Positions 54,931 to 64,000 of a DNA stretch of 64,000 bases are shown here, one piece after another. The notes under the pieces are model-generated. The model was not told where the DNA came from. It ran no database searches and saw only the letters and a list, made by a program, of their open reading frames with translations. This stretch comes from Leptospira saintgironsiae (GTDB lineage Bacteria > Spirochaetota > Leptospiria > Leptospirales > Leptospiraceae). Where the stretch lies: NCBI RefSeq assembly GCF_002811765.1, contig NZ_NPDR01000006.1, forward strand, positions 228,981 through 292,980, given 5' to 3'. Position numbers and translations under genes: made by a program. The first letter of the stretch is position 1. Each line of letters opens with the position of its first letter.

Positions 54931-57663
54931 GTGCAATATTCATCTCGCCATTTTTCATTTTTATCCAGGGCATGGTTGCTTTTTCTTTTTATTTTCCTAG
55001 TTCAATGCGGTCCACATTCTGCGGATTATAAAGTCCTCGCTGCTATAGAAAATTTTCTCGTGGAGTTAGGGGCTGGTATAGGTGGAGGAGGTGGAATCCT
55101 TCCTCCTTATACAGGTAATTTTTCTTTTTCGGTCGGGGATTCCGTTAACCTGAACGGAAATTCCGGGAGCGCAGGTAACGGAACGATCTTGGATCCAGGT
55201 AATTTAGGAAACACTCTTGGTTTTGCTACGGAAGGAAATGGCGTTCCGAATTTAATCTTTTTATACCAAGGTTCGAGCACATCTCCTTATGCCGTAGATG
55301 TGAATGGTGATGGAGCCGTGGATTATTATATTTGTTATCATTCGGATGGGTCTTTGACATTGAGCACCGGTATCAATTGTGGAGGAAACCAAGTTTTGGT
55401 AAGGCCGGGACTTGGATTCGATACGAATGGAGACGGTGTAGTTGATAATCCAATTTTAGCTCTTTTGGGAAATGATGTTACGGCACCGAGTGCTAGTATT
55501 TCTCCTCCGGCGGGTATTTATGGTGGAGCTCAGACTGTTACAGTCACTTGTGCAGATAATCTTGCTCCAGGGAATATTGCTTACACGTTAGATAGTACTA
55601 CCCCAAGTTTTAGTCCTGCAAATGGTCATATTGCAAATCCGCCTTTCACTAATTTTACAGTAGGTGGGAGTGGGGATGGAGATTATACGGTGCAATACCG
55701 CTGTAGGGACTTGTCAGGAAAGGTGAGTAATGTAGGTACTGCAGTTTATCAAATCAATCATAATGTACCGAATGTGGCTATCTCAACGGCCTTCTCTTCG
55801 AATTATGTAAGTGTAAATTCAGGTGCGGTAAATCTTTCTAGCTTCTCATGGAGATCGAACCAGTCCGGATCTTATTCGATCCGTCAAGGTGGGACAGGTT
55901 GTAGTGACGGAAATGTGATCGACTCTGGAATTGTTTCGGCTAACTCTAATAATACGTCCTACGTACAAGCAAGTCAGTTGTCTGTGGGTTTAAATACACT
56001 TTATGTTTGTGTTACTGCAGGGCTTACGGGTAGGACGAGCATTTCTATCACTAGAGATGATACGGCTCCTACGTTGACAGCTTCTCCTGGAGCGGGGGCA
56101 TACGGTACTTCTCCAGTTAGTGTACAACTTGTTTATAGTGATAATAGCGGTACTTCCAACGGGTATAGCGTAGTTTATACTTTGGATAATTCAAATCCGA
56201 CGATCAATTCTGCAACTGGAACTGTAGGAAATGGAATTCTTTATAATTCAGCGACTCCGATCTCACTTTCCCAAACCACTACCATTCGGTTTTTAGCAAG
56301 GGACCCTGCGGGGAATTTGACTAGCTCCGTTCAGTCCGCTGTGTTTACTATAGACGAGACTCTTGCTACTATCACATTCAATTCTTTTTCTCCTTCTTCA
56401 AAGGCGGTGAATGCGAGTTCTCATCAGAGTATTACTTGGCAGTTTTCGGGTAATGGAGCTTCGTATAAGGTTTTGTTAGGTGGGAATAATTGTACTAGTT
56501 CCACAAATTCAAGCGGCTCAACCGTTTACCAAGGTAATACGGGGACGAGTTATTCTCGCCAATCCGATTGTGAGTGTAATAACGGTTCTGCTCCAACGGG
56601 TGGTGCTACCGTGTTTAAGACAGGGAATGTTGTTTCTGCGAGTAGTACTCCTACGGGATCAGAGATACAGGCGTCTGTTGCGGTGACAACGGTGCTGGAT
56701 AATCTGAATTTCTCAGTAGGTAAAAACCTAGTCCTTATCTGCGTGGCGAATCAGACGAACCAACCTCATTATGCGAGCGCTACTACTCCGGTTTGGAAGG
56801 ATACTCTTCCACCACAGGTGACTTCTACAATCCCTACGGGAGGATACACTGGAGTGGATCCTACTCTTGGAACTGTTACCGTAGTGTTTAGTGAACCGAT
56901 GGATCCGAATTATAGTCCTAATATGGTCTTTGAGGCGTATGACGGAAGCGCTTGGAAAACTTTAGATATTACGAATCTTTCCTTCCGTTGGGATAGCAAT
57001 CAGCCGGATACAGTTGTTGCAGTATTACCTTGGATATATTTTCCAGAGAACGCTCTCATCCGCTGGAAAATATTGCAAGGTAGTATGAAAGATATTACCG
57101 GGATATCGCTTGGTGCGGACGTAGTTCTGTCGTTTATGACGACCACTTATTCCTCGGCTCATGGGTATGGGTTTACCGTATTCAAGACAAATTCAGATGA
57201 CGCAAGTGTTGGGTTAGGTGTAGCGAGAGATTATGGCTCCGGTCCGGTGGCATTGTCGGCTTCTTTTCCGAGCGATCTTGTGACTGCAGATGCAGTTACA
57301 GGTTTGAAATGGAAAAGTTCGGAACAGTCTGGTTCTTATAGTTATTACGATGCGTTAAATCAATGTTCTAGTTTGAATCTCCAAAATTCAGGGGCAGGTT
57401 ATGCGGGACTTACGAATTGGCGGGTCCCAAGCGTTCAGGAACTAGAAACTTTGTCGCTCTACCTGTCTGATAACTCTTATCCGACGGTTACTTCGGCGAA
57501 GTTTACGAATTTTTCTCCAGTTCCGTTTTGGACTTCCACTTTGTTTACTGCAAACCCGACTAACGCTTGGTTTGTGGGATTTCTGGATCCGGATACATAT
57601 TTTAATCTGAATACTAGTTTGTATAAGGTGAGATGTGTGTCGGGCGTGCCTAAGGCTCATTGA
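54931..57663 (+). CDS. Large lipoprotein with Ig-like and DUF1566 domains, paralogue of 36 kb gene
   Basis: 910 residues from a GTG at 54931; signal peptide LFLFIFLVQC. It has the same order as the 36 kb protein: calcium-like loops (VDVNGDGAVDYYICY, DTNGDGVVDNPIL), chitobiase/Ig-like segments (IAYTLDSTTPSFSP, VVYTLDNSNPTINS), and a Big_5-like module (VVFSEPMDPNYSPN). One DUF1566 domain is at about residues 783-906 (LKWKSSEQSGSYSYYDA, WRVPSVQELETLSLYL, RCVSG). The N-terminal half is the clearest match. The second DUF1566 domain of the paralogue is here a separate gene directly downstream. Confidence 0.85.
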   Translation: MQYSSRHFSFLSRAWLLFLFIFLVQCGPHSADYKVLAAIENFLVELGAGIGGGGGILPPYTGNFSFSVGDSVNLNGNSGSAGNGTILDPGNLGNTLGFATEGNGVPNLIFLYQGSSTSPYAVDVNGDGAVDYYICYHSDGSLTLSTGINCGGNQVLVRPGLGFDTNGDGVVDNPILALLGNDVTAPSASISPPAGIYGGAQTVTVTCADNLAPGNIAYTLDSTTPSFSPANGHIANPPFTNFTVGGSGDGDYTVQYRCRDLSGKVSNVGTAVYQINHNVPNVAISTAFSSNYVSVNSGAVNLSSFSWRSNQSGSYSIRQGGTGCSDGNVIDSGIVSANSNNTSYVQASQLSVGLNTLYVCVTAGLTGRTSISITRDDTAPTLTASPGAGAYGTSPVSVQLVYSDNSGTSNGYSVVYTLDNSNPTINSATGTVGNGILYNSATPISLSQTTTIRFLARDPAGNLTSSVQSAVFTIDETLATITFNSFSPSSKAVNASSHQSITWQFSGNGASYKVLLGGNNCTSSTNSSGSTVYQGNTGTSYSRQSDCECNNGSAPTGGATVFKTGNVVSASSTPTGSEIQASVAVTTVLDNLNFSVGKNLVLICVANQTNQPHYASATTPVWKDTLPPQVTSTIPTGGYTGVDPTLGTVTVVFSEPMDPNYSPNMVFEAYDGSAWKTLDITNLSFRWDSNQPDTVVAVLPWIYFPENALIRWKILQGSMKDITGISLGADVVLSFMTTTYSSAHGYGFTVFKTNSDDASVGLGVARDYGSGPVALSASFPSDLVTADAVTGLKWKSSEQSGSYSYYDALNQCSSLNLQNSGAGYAGLTNWRVPSVQELETLSLYLSDNSYPTVTSAKFTNFSPVPFWTSTLFTANPTNAWFVGFLDPDTYFNLNTSLYKVRCVSGVPKAH

Positions 57664-57671
57664 GGGTTTTT

Positions 57672-58268
57672 ATGTTGGATTATTTTAAATATAAAAGTCT
57701 GGGTCGCATAAGGGTTTCTATTCTTTTATTTTTTTCTTTATTAAATATTTCGAATATATATGCGGGACCAAGTAGATTTGTGCAAGCAAACTCTTCCGAT
57801 GCGAATGTGATCCAGGATAAGTCAACCAGTTTGTATTGGCAGAAATGTATTTATCCAATGAAATGGGATACTTCGACTTCCACCTCTCAGTGTAAGGTCC
57901 CGACTCCTGCTCCTAGTTCACCTTATATAAATGCTTCCGCAGTCACCTGGAGTCAGGTAAAGAATAAGAATCTTTGTAAGTATTACGGTTCGAATTGGAG
58001 GACTCCTACCATCGCTGAATTAAAATCTTTGGTGGAGAGGTCCCAATACAATCCTGCTTTGGATGGTATTTTTGATCCGGGTGCGGCAGCTAGTTCTTCT
58101 TCGAGTAGCTCGGGGAACGGTATGCCAGATTTCTTTTGGTCTAGCACTTCGTACGGAGCGGATACGAATTACGCTTGGACAGTGAATTTTTATTACGGGT
58201 ATATCTATCATACCTCGGCCAAAGTGAATAATTATTATCTTAGATGCGTAACTAACGTTTATCCTTGA
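57672..58268 (+). CDS. Exported stand-alone DUF1566 protein
   Basis: 198 residues from the ATG at 57672, with GAGGG 6 bases upstream; a TTG at 57660 would overlap the preceding stop. Signal peptide to about NIYAG. The remainder is one DUF1566 domain (LYWQKCIYP, NWRTPTIAELKSLV, FFWSSTSYGADTNYAWTVNF, NYYLRCVTN) with serine- and proline-rich inserts. It corresponds to the second DUF1566 domain of the 36 kb protein. It is followed 26 bases later by the giant TIGR04388-like gene, so the three genes form an operon. Confidence 0.87.
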   Translation: MLDYFKYKSLGRIRVSILLFFSLLNISNIYAGPSRFVQANSSDANVIQDKSTSLYWQKCIYPMKWDTSTSTSQCKVPTPAPSSPYINASAVTWSQVKNKNLCKYYGSNWRTPTIAELKSLVERSQYNPALDGIFDPGAAASSSSSSSGNGMPDFFWSSTSYGADTNYAWTVNFYYGYIYHTSAKVNNYYLRCVTNVYP

Positions 58269-58294
58269 ACAAATATATCAAAGGTGTTTTCCGA

Positions 58295-61200
58295 ATGAAT
58301 CGATTGAAGACTCTATCCTTAGCATGTTTACTTTTCGGAGCGATCTTTCCATTTTCGGATGGAGCAAATTCCCAATCGGTGAGTGTGCCTGATCTGAATG
58401 TGCAGAGTTTTAGTCCTTATTGGCAGCAGCAATTGCAGGGTTCGTATTCGGTAGCCAATTCAATGCAGGATATAACTCATTGGGATGCTTTTATTCTGCA
58501 AAGTTATTCCATTTTGCAATCGGAATGGCAGGCACAGGTTCAGGCTCAGATCCAAGCGGCAGTTGCAGGTGTTAATACTCAGGATAGTTTTCAGAGCGTT
58601 CAGGATTATAAAAATTATGTATATGATTCCATGGAGAGTCAGGCTGCGGCTTTTCTTTCGACCTGGCAGGTTGCTGCAGAATCTTCCATTGAGGCTCAGA
58701 GAAATACTTTTATAGATACGTATTATAGCGGGAATGCGGCTCAGGTTGCGAATTTAAAAAGCCAATTTGACCAACAGTTTGCGGATCTGATTAACGGAAA
58801 TAGTCCGACTTTAGGCTCGGGTTCGAATTCGGACACAAGCTTTTTGACGAATGCTCAGACTTCTCTTTTACAATTGGAGCAAGAATGGTATGCTCAATTC
58901 AATTCAAATCTATCGACAGGTCTTTGGAATTACGAGCAAGCTTTACAGTCTTTGACTTCGAATTATCAGGATCTTTTGACCCAAATCAATAATACCGAAG
59001 CTCAGTATCAGGCAAATCTTGCTCAGATCCAATCCTATCAGAATAATATCAAGGAGCAGGTGAAGTCCACAATGGACGGTTACCAACAGTTCCTGAACGG
59101 AAATGATCTATTTTGGAATTCAGTGAGTACATTGTACGATACCACAACAAACGGGTATGTGATCCCTACTTGTAGTTCCGGAAATTGTTCGGACTATACT
59201 TATGATACGACCACTCATCAATTCGTTTCTAGCTGTGGCAGCGGGGACACTTGTGTGCAGTTACGTTATGATAATGTGAATCATACATATTTGAATCCTA
59301 GTTGTCCGACCAATCATGATTGTAGTGCGAATTCAAGTCATCCTACAGTTTCCATCCACACTTCTTTAAATACAGATGGCCAGACTTTTCAGAATCTGAT
59401 CAATAGTATCGAGAATGCGATCATTAATGGTAAATCTACATACGCAATTTTTGATCAAACGACAGCGGAGATGCTTTCTTATCCTCAAAGTTGTTTGTCT
59501 GATTCCAGCAATTGTGTGATTGGTTGGTATGATAGTAGTCAGTCCAAATTTCTGACGAGTGCAAGCTGTCCATCAGGAGATGTTTGTTATCAGGCGATTG
59601 TAGATGCTACAAATTCGAGTGCACTTACCGGTCTGTATTATTCGAATTCTTGTACGGCGGGAGATACGTCATGCGTGGTTTGTCCTAGTACAAGTACGAG
59701 CCAGGATACCTGCCAAATCCAGAGCATGGATGCTTCTCTCGTCTATGCTGCGACTGCAATGTCGAATTTTTTGCAGAATGAGCAGGTGATCGCTCAGAAT
59801 CAAGTGACCGCCTATCAAACAGGTCTCATTCCACAGGTCCATACGATTGATACATCGATTAGCCTTGATGCTTTATTTCATAACTATACATCAGGTACGG
59901 GTGGTTTGGCTATGGAGGTGATCGGTCTTTTGACTGGTCAGGTGACTTCGGAAGAATTTGCGAACTGGTTAATGAATTCCTATTCTGCCGGTTTAGTAGG
60001 GTCCTGTACTACTAATGCTAGTTTAGTAGATTCAGATCCTGCTTGTTTATTGTCTAGCCTAGCTGGTTTGTCTCCTGGTTCAACCATTACTTCAGTTTCA
60101 ACTGTAGGAACAGATTTACAAGCATATAATAGCGACGGATCTACCTGTCATGACTGGGCGGGGTGCTCTCCTTTTCCATTCACTATCAATACAGTGACTG
60201 TATTTATTACCGCGGATCCTTGGTATGTTGGCGAGGCTTATGGACAAAAGTTCAGCGATAATCCTACCTGGGGACAGGCGGACGGTAATTTTTATAATTA
60301 TACGGAGATACAGAACTGGGGAGTCTTTGGGATCTATTATGGAGCTGCCCCTGTTTTGTCACAAGAGGACAGGATAGAAATCACTACTTCCTATACTACA
60401 GTGGATAATAATGCACATGCGGATGCTACTACCTGGCAGGATCTGAATCTGCAGTTACAAAGTTTTTCGTATAATTGGGCTCAGAATGTTTTGCCAGCTA
60501 TTTTGAATTGGACAGGCCAGGTGAGTTCTTTTGAGGCTCAGTATGCTGCTTGGCAACAGACCGAGACTAGTCTTTTAGCTCAGGCCCAACAGGATTATAT
60601 CGCTCAGTTACAAAAATTGCAGAGCAGTGAGACCGCTTGGCTTGCACAGATGAACGCTTTGCAAAAGGAAGCGAATTCCGATTTTGCCACGGCGAATAAT
60701 AAATTAAGAGACGGTCAAGAGCAGTCGAATGCGGGTTCTTTGGCCCAGGAAATTTTAGGAAATCTAAAATTACATGGGAATAGTTCGGGTAAGGAGATCT
60801 CAGAATCTGCTACTTTGGATTCTTCCGGTCTTTTTAGTTCACTTATAAATAAGATAGATGCCGTGGATCCGAATAGCGGGTTACCTAATTTCGGTCTTTT
60901 GGCATCATTCAGCAATTCTTTCCAATCTGCTGTTTCGGGAGCTACGAATCTTACTCTTTTGTCTTCAACGAATAACGCTCTGTTGAATAGCAGATCTAGC
61001 TATATGCAGCAATTAGCGGATTCTTTGACTCACGAAAGAACTTTTACTCAAAACGGTCAAAGCGATCTTTTAAGAGAACATGGAGATTATTCCACTAAGG
61101 AAGTTGAGGGTAAGACATATTTAATCAACGCAAATGGGAATTTTGTTCATTGCGATGCAAACGGTGCAAACTGCAGCGCTTGTCTGGGCGGGGTTTCTGC

Positions 61201-64000
61201 TGCAGATTGTGGAAGTGGTGGAGCCACAGAGTTCGGAAATTATGTTACAAGTATTTGCGGTCAAAATTTGGACGCGGACAAATGTAGTAATTATACAACT
61301 TTAAAATATTCTAATGTTCATGTGGACGAGAACGGGGATCTGGTCGCAGACGAGAAGGTATATAACGGAAAGGCGAGCCTTTGTCAAAATGGAAATGCCA
61401 CTAACGCGGGAGATTATTGTTTCCAACAAACCTTGGAACATTTGACCGTTAAGGCTCCTGCTTCTTTCGGTTTGGGTTTTGGAGGAGCGTCTCTAGGAAA
61501 CGTTTTTGATTCGAGCAGCGAGGCAGGGGATCGAATTAGTGCCGCAATCGGCAGAAGTTTTGCGAGCATGAACGACTTTTTCGTTAATAACGGTTATACG
61601 AGTGCGATTATGGCAGATCTACGAGCTGCGGATATGCATAATAATATGAATGCTGTATTGGCTTCGAATTCGGCAGCTCAACAGGCTCAGAATGCAAATT
61701 TTGTGGCTGATTTTGTCTCTATGGTCCTTTTTGGAGGCGCTAGCACCCAAGAGTTTATGGCGCATGAAGCACATCAATTTGTACAAAATGCTATTACTAC
61801 TTTTCTTGTAAAAACTTTCGATATGTCACCGGAGGTCGCCGCTTTTCTGTCCGGAGGTCTTTTGGACCATATGGCTTATAAAGAAGCTCAGCATACTTTG
61901 AACCATAACGGTTTGAATTTTATGAAGGAGAATTTTGGTATAGCTGGCGGTGATCTTATTTATAAAATCGCGGGAGGTCTTTTTTATAAAGACGACCTGG
62001 AGGCTTTGAGCCAATGGAAGGACGATCGTTACCAAGTATACGGTTTAGCTGTGACAGAATACGGTAAGTCCCAGAACTGGGATGCTCAAACCATACAATT
62101 AGCTTCCCAACTGGCAGTGGATTATCTGAGACAGAGAGATGCTAAGATGGAACTTGGAATGAGGGGTTCCATGTTTTCTATTAGCAGGCTTGAGGGAATG
62201 ATCAACTCTCTTAGCGCATCCATAGAAGGTCCGATCATGGAAGGCATAGAGTTTGCCGTAGAGACAGAAGCAAGAATATTAAGAAATACTCATGTAATTT
62301 CCAAACGGGAAGAAAAGGAATTAGGCGAGGATCTTCGCTATGTAACCAATAGCATTAAGCTTAAGGACGATAAGGACGCGATCAAAATCTGGAAAGAAGA
62401 CCAGGCTCAGACTGCAGTTTTTGCGGTGGGCCAATACGGTAAACAACATGGCTGGACGGAAGATGAAATCGGTCAGATGCAAAGATTTGCCTATGATTAT
62501 GTGAAGAACAAACAGGCAGATCGTGAGTTCGGAGAAACATCATCCTTATTCTCTTTGGGTAGGATAGAAGGACAGTTGAAATTGGTCGCTAGCGACTTGG
62601 GAGGCATGACCGCCGAGGGAATAGGCGCTGTAGCTAAGCTCGCGGGAGAAGGTCTTAGAGATTTGCATCTGATCACAAATGCAGATGAGAAACGTTTGGA
62701 TGGTTCTTTACGCCAGAATATAGATGCGACTAAGATGAGAGAGTATAAGGATGCTCAGAAAGTCTGGCATGATGATAAGGCAGAGCTTGCAAAAACAGAA
62801 GTGAGCATATATGGTCATGCAAACGGTTGGAGCGATGAACAGATAAAGCAGATCTCTGGTCTAGTTGGCGATTATGTTACAAGACAACAGGCAAAAGCGG
62901 ATTTAAGGAGATTACACGATACAGAGGCTGTATTAGGCCTCGGATATGGGACCGCATTACTCTATTTAGATCGTCAAGCATTCAAGGGTGCACTCATGAA
63001 AATGACTACCCAGCTTGGTCGCGGTGTTTTGACCACGGTTGCGGATATTTTCCGAGAGACAGGTCTATTGTCTAAGGAAGACACAAAATATTTTTACAAA
63101 CAAACCAAGGATTGGTCAGACGATGTTTCCGGAGCGGCGTTCGAAGCGAAGACCCATCAAGGAAGTATAGATAAGCATTGGTTCAAAGAACAACAAAGAG
63201 AATTGGTCTTTGATGTGATCAGCAAAATGATAGATCCGAATGGTCCTCCGGAACAACAGGAAATGTTGAGCCAGGTTTTGAAGGCATACTTCGATCAAAA
63301 GGAACAGAAAAAACAAGCGAGAGAAGCTAGAGAACAACAGGCGGAGATGGCTGTGGAACTGGCGGCCTCCGTTCTAATTACTGCGGGCTCCGGAGGAGCA
63401 GGTTCGGGAGTACTCATGGATTTACTCATCGAAGCAGGAGAATTCTTGGGTTTCACAGAGGAACTGGCAACTGCGGCAGAAATTTCGGCATACCTTGATA
63501 AGCTTGTTGATGTGGCCGATATGATCAAATATGGAGCCGCAGCAGTAGATATAGGGGCCCAAACCTATTTCGGTTATAAAGACGGAGGAACAAACGGAGC
63601 AGTTGCCGGATTTGTTAACGGAGTATTGAGTGTTGCTACCGCACTTAAAGAATGGCCTGTTACAGGATATGTATCCTGGACTCCTCACCAAAACGGAGAT
63701 ATTCTACTCGGAGAAGACGCGCAGGCAGGCGGATGGGGCGGCGGCCTAACAGGCACATTAGGAAATGTGAATGGAGGAGTGAGCTTTGCTCCTGGTTCCG
63801 GAATAGATCTTAATATAAATTATAATTTCGATGGGACAGGAAGAGCGTTTAAACAAGGAACGTTTATCGGATTTGATTATAGCGCAGCTAATGGAGGTTA
63901 CTCTGTCAACGGAGGATATGACTTCAATCCTAATGGAAATCATCATATAGGCTTATCAGGATCTGCAAGTAGCACAGGCTCGTCAAGTATAGGTGCATTT
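58295..64000 (+). CDS. Giant TIGR04388-like secreted protein, 3'-partial
   Basis: At least 1,902 residues; the frame is open to the last base. Signal peptide MNRLKTLSLACLLFGAIFPF. The first about 300 residues are a Gln-rich helical region (QVQAQIQAAVAGV and similar). Cysteine-rich repeats follow at residues about 290-480 (SGDTCVQLRYD, SGDVCYQAIVD), then more long helix and Ala/Gln-rich stretches. A hydrophobic-helical section precedes three repeats of exactly 125 residues (see separate entry). The end within the window is Gly/Asn-rich and beta-like (GWGGGLTGTLGN, NINYNFDG). The composition matches the Leptospira longest-protein family (TIGR04388), which I name from memory. A toxin-like C-terminal domain may lie beyond the window. 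Confidence 0.8.
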   Translation, partial: MNRLKTLSLACLLFGAIFPFSDGANSQSVSVPDLNVQSFSPYWQQQLQGSYSVANSMQDITHWDAFILQSYSILQSEWQAQVQAQIQAAVAGVNTQDSFQSVQDYKNYVYDSMESQAAAFLSTWQVAAESSIEAQRNTFIDTYYSGNAAQVANLKSQFDQQFADLINGNSPTLGSGSNSDTSFLTNAQTSLLQLEQEWYAQFNSNLSTGLWNYEQALQSLTSNYQDLLTQINNTEAQYQANLAQIQSYQNNIKEQVKSTMDGYQQFLNGNDLFWNSVSTLYDTTTNGYVIPTCSSGNCSDYTYDTTTHQFVSSCGSGDTCVQLRYDNVNHTYLNPSCPTNHDCSANSSHPTVSIHTSLNTDGQTFQNLINSIENAIINGKSTYAIFDQTTAEMLSYPQSCLSDSSNCVIGWYDSSQSKFLTSASCPSGDVCYQAIVDATNSSALTGLYYSNSCTAGDTSCVVCPSTSTSQDTCQIQSMDASLVYAATAMSNFLQNEQVIAQNQVTAYQTGLIPQVHTIDTSISLDALFHNYTSGTGGLAMEVIGLLTGQVTSEEFANWLMNSYSAGLVGSCTTNASLVDSDPACLLSSLAGLSPGSTITSVSTVGTDLQAYNSDGSTCHDWAGCSPFPFTINTVTVFITADPWYVGEAYGQKFSDNPTWGQADGNFYNYTEIQNWGVFGIYYGAAPVLSQEDRIEITTSYTTVDNNAHADATTWQDLNLQLQSFSYNWAQNVLPAILNWTGQVSSFEAQYAAWQQTETSLLAQAQQDYIAQLQKLQSSETAWLAQMNALQKEANSDFATANNKLRDGQEQSNAGSLAQEILGNLKLHGNSSGKEISESATLDSSGLFSSLINKIDAVDPNSGLPNFGLLASFSNSFQSAVSGATNLTLLSSTNNALLNSRSSYMQQLADSLTHERTFTQNGQSDLLREHGDYSTKEVEGKTYLINANGNFVHCDANGANCSACLGGVSAADCGSGGATEFGNYVTSICGQNLDADKCSNYTTLKYSNVHVDENGDLVADEKVYNGKASLCQNGNATNAGDYCFQQTLEHLTVKAPASFGLGFGGASLGNVFDSSSEAGDRISAAIGRSFASMNDFFVNNGYTSAIMADLRAADMHNNMNAVLASNSAAQQAQNANFVADFVSMVLFGGASTQEFMAHEAHQFVQNAITTFLVKTFDMSPEVAAFLSGGLLDHMAYKEAQHTLNHNGLNFMKENFGIAGGDLIYKIAGGLFYKDDLEALSQWKDDRYQVYGLAVTEYGKSQNWDAQTIQLASQLAVDYLRQRDAKMELGMRGSMFSISRLEGMINSLSASIEGPIMEGIEFAVETEARILRNTHVISKREEKELGEDLRYVTNSIKLKDDKDAIKIWKEDQAQTAVFAVGQYGKQHGWTEDEIGQMQRFAYDYVKNKQADREFGETSSLFSLGRIEGQLKLVASDLGGMTAEGIGAVAKLAGEGLRDLHLITNADEKRLDGSLRQNIDATKMREYKDAQKVWHDDKAELAKTEVSIYGHANGWSDEQIKQISGLVGDYVTRQQAKADLRRLHDTEAVLGLGYGTALLYLDRQAFKGALMKMTTQLGRGVLTTVADIFRETGLLSKEDTKYFYKQTKDWSDDVSGAAFEAKTHQGSIDKHWFKEQQRELVFDVISKMIDPNGPPEQQEMLSQVLKAYFDQKEQKKQAREAREQQAEMAVELAASVLITAGSGGAGSGVLMDLLIEAGEFLGFTEELATAAEISAYLDKLVDVADMIKYGAAAVDIGAQTYFGYKDGGTNGAVAGFVNGVLSVATALKEWPVTGYVSWTPHQNGDILLGEDAQAGGWGGGLTGTLGNVNGGVSFAPGSGIDLNINYNFDGTGRAFKQGTFIGFDYSAANGGYSVNGGYDFNPNGNHHIGLSGSASSTGSSSIGAF
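62015..63140 (+). repeat. Three internal 125-residue repeats in the TIGR04388-like protein
   Basis: Repeat units begin at the tryptophan codons 62015, 62390 and 62765, exactly 375 bases apart (residues 1241, 1366, 1491). Each unit starts W-x-D-D/E-D and contains YG-x(3)-(N/G)W near position 19, a YLR/YVK/YVT element near position 40 and a G-R/LEG-type segment after it. The DNA is not identical, so the repeats are old. Confidence 0.8.

Noticed and set aside
1..64000. CRISPR array, tRNA or rRNA genes
   Set aside because: No regularly spaced direct repeats, tRNA-like cloverleaf ends or rRNA signature stretches were noticed.

Overview
The window reads as a Leptospira chromosome segment, probably from an intermediate or saprophytic-clade species rather than from memory of any one strain. 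The support is family content: tandem DUF1554 lipoproteins with spirochaete-style lipoboxes, very large TIGR04388-type secreted proteins, DUF1566 (Lcl C-terminal) lipoproteins, and a moderately AT-rich composition around a normal bacterial core (rplM, rpsI, alaS, thiL). No rRNA, tRNA or CRISPR array was seen.

Region 1 (1-25.9 kb) is mostly conserved chromosome. It holds the 3' part of a multi-PAS hybrid histidine kinase, a minus-strand group (thiL, a GlpT-type transporter, a DUF418 membrane protein), a YceI-like secreted protein, six tandem minus-strand DUF1554 lipoprotein genes (7.9-12.3 kb), and a plus-strand core block (DUF5683-like protein, rplM, rpsI, alaS, yajQ, a DsbD-N-like protein). 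Next come two related minus-strand lipoproteins, then an overlapping operon of two M16 peptidase subunits, an RNase Z-like hydrolase and an O-methyltransferase. It closes with a leptospiral exported protein and an N-acetylmuramoyl-L-alanine amidase.

Region 2 (25.9-36.2 kb) is an AT-rich accessory island. It opens with an IS1595-like transposase inserted exactly at the amidase stop codon. It ends near a 91-bp remnant of the same transposase 3' end, which abuts a truncated XRE regulator. Between them are SH3-domain lipoproteins, a NADase-type glycan-binding protein, small hypothetical genes and one apparent gene chimera.

Region 3 (36.2-53.2 kb) is the most system-like part. A large DUF1566/Ig-like lipoprotein precedes a tight nine-gene operon: TolC-like outer-membrane protein, Ig-like repeat lipoprotein, an LpoB-like lipoprotein, a TPR lipoprotein, periplasmic adaptor, a complete RND pump, a second RND subunit that has lost its proton-relay aspartates, a MORN-repeat protein and a Yip1-like membrane protein. 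I infer an envelope-spanning heteromeric RND exporter with its own lipoprotein accessories; the substrate is unknown.

Region 4 (53.2-64 kb) has two minus-strand lipoproteins. Then a plus-strand operon encodes a second DUF1566/Ig lipoprotein paralogous to the one at 36 kb, a stand-alone DUF1566 protein, and a giant TIGR04388-type protein that runs off the window. That protein contains three repeats with an exact 125-residue period.
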